A stretch of DNA of 64,000 nucleotides from Acridotheres tristis (lineage: Eukaryota > Chordata > Aves > Passeriformes > Sturnidae). The translations under genes and the position numbers were made by a program. Shown here one piece after another: positions 61,301-64,000 of this stretch (the first letter of the stretch is position 1; each line of letters starts with the position of its first letter). The notes under the pieces were generated by a model. The model was given only the letters and a program-made list of their open reading frames with translations. It was not told the DNA's origin and did no database searches. The DNA lies in NCBI GenBank assembly GCA_037013685.1, contig CM072886.1, forward strand, positions 2,790,001 through 2,854,000, given 5' to 3'.

Positions 61301-64000
61301 ACCACATTGACCAGATCTTTCCCTCAAAGTAAACTCTGGTGCACAAAACTACAATGCTTGTGTGTGACACAAATTATCAGCAAGACCTACCCCATTTCTT
61401 CAGGAATAAGTGGGGAAGGGATTAATTAATTCCTTCAGTTACAACGGGGAATTGATTAATTATTCCTTGCAGAAGTAATTCTAAATAGATTATAAATTCA
61501 CACAAATTATATGTAAATTTATAGGAACCACCATTTTCCTTCCTTGCAGAAAAGCATCAATGTACAGCATTGGAGTATAGAAAGTTCACCAAAAGCCAGG
61601 GATGCAGAACTAAAAAAAAAAAAAAAGAAAAAGAAATGAATAAATAAATAAAAATCTCTAAATTATATTGGATCCCAGCTTTCCCTAAGAGAAGCAAAGC
61701 TGAGATCCAGTCAACTTTTGGCCTTTTCAAAGTCATCTGTCAGTTTTGTGGTTGTGTGACTCAGTTCTCATCTGAGCAGTAGCAAATGGTCCCTATTAAA
61801 TTCCTTCCTATTTTTCCATCTTTTCCCGATGTCACAAGGAAATAAGACTCCAGTGTTAAGTGCTTATGGATTTGTGCTCTGTAAGGGTGAGGTGGCACCT
61901 CCCTGAGTGTGTCCACACTGATGCTGCAGCAGGATATAAAACAGTGATGCTGCCATTAAATGGTTTCAGACCTGTTTGTGCCACCCCTGCACTGCAGTCC
62001 CCATCCCATGGGTAAATTGGGGTCAGAGTCCGTGTCCAGGGGAAACTCAAAAGTGCCCACAAGGCAGCAACTTAAAATAAACCCTTTGGCTGGGACAGAA
62101 ATAGGTTTTGGATGTGCACATGGTGTGGTGGTGTGTCTCAGCCAGCTGGGAAAAAACTTTCCTTTAACAAATGGGAAAAGACAGTCGGAGAGGAGCCCAC
62201 GATGGCTAATGTGGCATGGAGAGAGCTGGGTCACACCCTCAGTTTGTGCATTCATTCCCTTCAGCCACTGAAGGCTGGGATAATTACACCCCCCATCAGG
62301 GCTTGCAGAGCTCTCAGTAATTCCAGACTCAGTATTTATATTCTGCTGTAGAAATGTGTGTGTGTTTTTCTATGGCACAGTTTTCCAAGCTTTTTCTTCC
62401 AGTGGGACTGTCAGGATATCCATGAGTTGTTCAAATGCTTTGACTGTGCTCATTACTGTTAACAGCACAGACCCACCTAAGGATTGCATTGATCTGCCCA
62501 AATCCCAGAAAAAAAAAGAATTAAAAATAAAAATAAAACGTTGCCATTTGCCATAAGATTGGTTTAATAGAAAGAAGAGTTTCTGAGAAACAAGGGTCAA
62601 AGGCAAAGCCTAAAGACAATCAAGTCAACCTAGGCATAGGAATTTGAACTCTGAATACCAGTGAAGAGGAAGAATGGCTTGGATTGGCTGCTTTTGAGAG
62701 ACTTGCAAGAGTCTGTGGGCTTTAGAAACTCATCCCTGCTCTGCATTCCCACTTTATCCCAAGGATTACATGGTAGGAGGACTTGTGTGTCTTCAGGAAG
62801 GGTGGAAAGATGAAAGGCAGGATGGCACTCAATGGCAAAGACCTCCTAAACAAGGAAGAAATAGGGAAAAGCAGTCAGTTACCTGGTTTGACTCACACAG
62901 CAGTCATTTCCCTCCCACAGCTCTCACTCCAACAAGATTTCTCCCATAATGTGGGGCAGTGTATCCACCAGCTCCAGGGCAAGGAGAAAACGTCCAAAAT
63001 GGTGCCAGGATTCATTTCCCATCCATGTAAGAGAGGAACAATTCACTCACATGACAGCTGGATCACAAAACCATGGAATTAGATGGTGGATGACTTTCTC
63101 CAATTACAGTTGCCCTGCATCTCTTTTTTGCCTTTGCAGGGCAGGAGAGGAGGTGGGAATCTCCTCCCCAGACCCTTCAGCTGGCCTGAAATTGAGGGGA
63201 GAAGCCCCTTAGTCTGATGGCATCCAGCAGAACTCCTCAGGGTGGACTTCAGCTTCCAAAGGATTTCCAAGGCAAACCTTTAGACTTTTGCCCCCTAAAC
63301 TGCTCCAACCTGTGGATGAACAAGACATCTATGATGGAAAGCTGTATGGTGAGCAGGGATTTTGGAATTTGCACTGGGAAAGATGTGTGTCCTGGAAGGA
63401 GGTGTCTCTGCTCAGCTGGAGAGCAACAAGGGCTCCATAAATTAAGTCTGTCCCAGCAATTAATTCACTTTTCCATAATGATTGGATCACTGGAGGTGGG
63501 AGGAAAAGAAGAGTGAGTCTGGATGATTTTCCCTGGTCTGGAAGACAAGACAAATAACAGGATTTGGCAGGTTTGAGCAAGGACATATCTTGGACAACAT
63601 TTACAGCATGAATGTGAAGAGCACCTATGGGGGCTTCAGCTGTCCTGGAATTCAGAGCCTCCCAAGCTTCTTGAGGCACAGATGGACTCCTTAAAATCAG
63701 GGACAGTTGCCACTGCCACAGAGGAGTGACATTTCTATTAGCAAAGTAGCTGCAGATCTGGATTAGGGTGTAATCCTCTTTCCTTTAATTATCCACCACC
63801 GTTGATCCATTCTAACAAATAGTTAGGAGTGGAAGGCTAATAATCAAACAAATTATTATTGCAAAGTTTGGCTCAACTGTGTATGTTTCAGTTGAGAATT
63901 ATGCTTGGATTATGGTGGAAGGAAAAATGTCAGTTTATCTGAGAGAGGGAAGCTCAAGGGAAATAAAAAAGGAACAGCTGGACATTGTTCTTTGCAAATG
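55351..64000. other. Upstream noncoding DNA, no gene recognised
   Basis: In human the gene upstream of AQP1 in the same orientation is MINDY4 (FAM188B). I looked on the minus strand for its C-terminal exon, which in human ends in a KWKG…VNWNG-type segment, and saw nothing. Short T/G and A-rich patches occur at 58190-58218, 58989-59019 and 61613-61657. One weak candidate exon at 61223-61332 (+) is discussed under findings. Confidence 0.5.

Overview
This is a vertebrate nuclear window, almost certainly avian. CR1 LINE 3' ends are scattered through it in both orientations, there is a bird-type solo LTR, and two split genes are arranged as on human 7p14. The LTR and another interspersed repeat at 18.7 kb resemble songbird repeats, so a passerine is likely but not proven. 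Coding sequence occupies only about 1.3 kb of 64 kb, and both genes lie on the minus strand.

Gene 1 is AQP1 (aquaporin-1), complete in four coding exons: 53982-53593, 39605-39441, 39317-39237 and 37740-37561. The conceptual protein has 271 residues with both NPA motifs, the pore-lining residues and an N-glycosylation sequon. All splice sites are GT-AG and all junctions are phase 0. A TATA box lies about 125 bp upstream of the start codon. Further upstream is a GATA/E-box cluster containing an exact GATA1::TAL1-type composite site, which fits AQP1's known erythroid expression.

Gene 2 is GHRHR (growth-hormone-releasing hormone receptor, a class B GPCR), downstream of AQP1 in the same orientation as in human. 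Exons corresponding to human exons 2 to 6 are present: 7689-7584, 7013-6906, 5733-5633, 3030-2933 and 1460-1328. They encode the hormone-binding ectodomain through TM2 and toward TM3. Exon 7 onward lies beyond the window start. Exon 1 (signal peptide) must lie above 7689 but could not be recognised.

Layout: 1-7.7 kb GHRHR exons and introns with three CR1 pieces; 9.16-9.81 kb a TGGA/TGA tandem array; 10-37 kb noncoding DNA between the genes, with CR1 copies (including an inverted pair at 13.8-14.2 kb), a solo LTR at 22.66-23.2 kb and an extreme T/G-biased block at 23.5-23.9 kb; 37.56-53.98 kb AQP1; 54.0-54.6 kb AQP1 promoter; 54.6-64 kb upstream DNA with no recognised gene. The two genes are functionally unrelated (water permeability and pituitary GH control); their adjacency is conserved synteny. 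No bacterial-style system, CRISPR array or RNA gene was seen.
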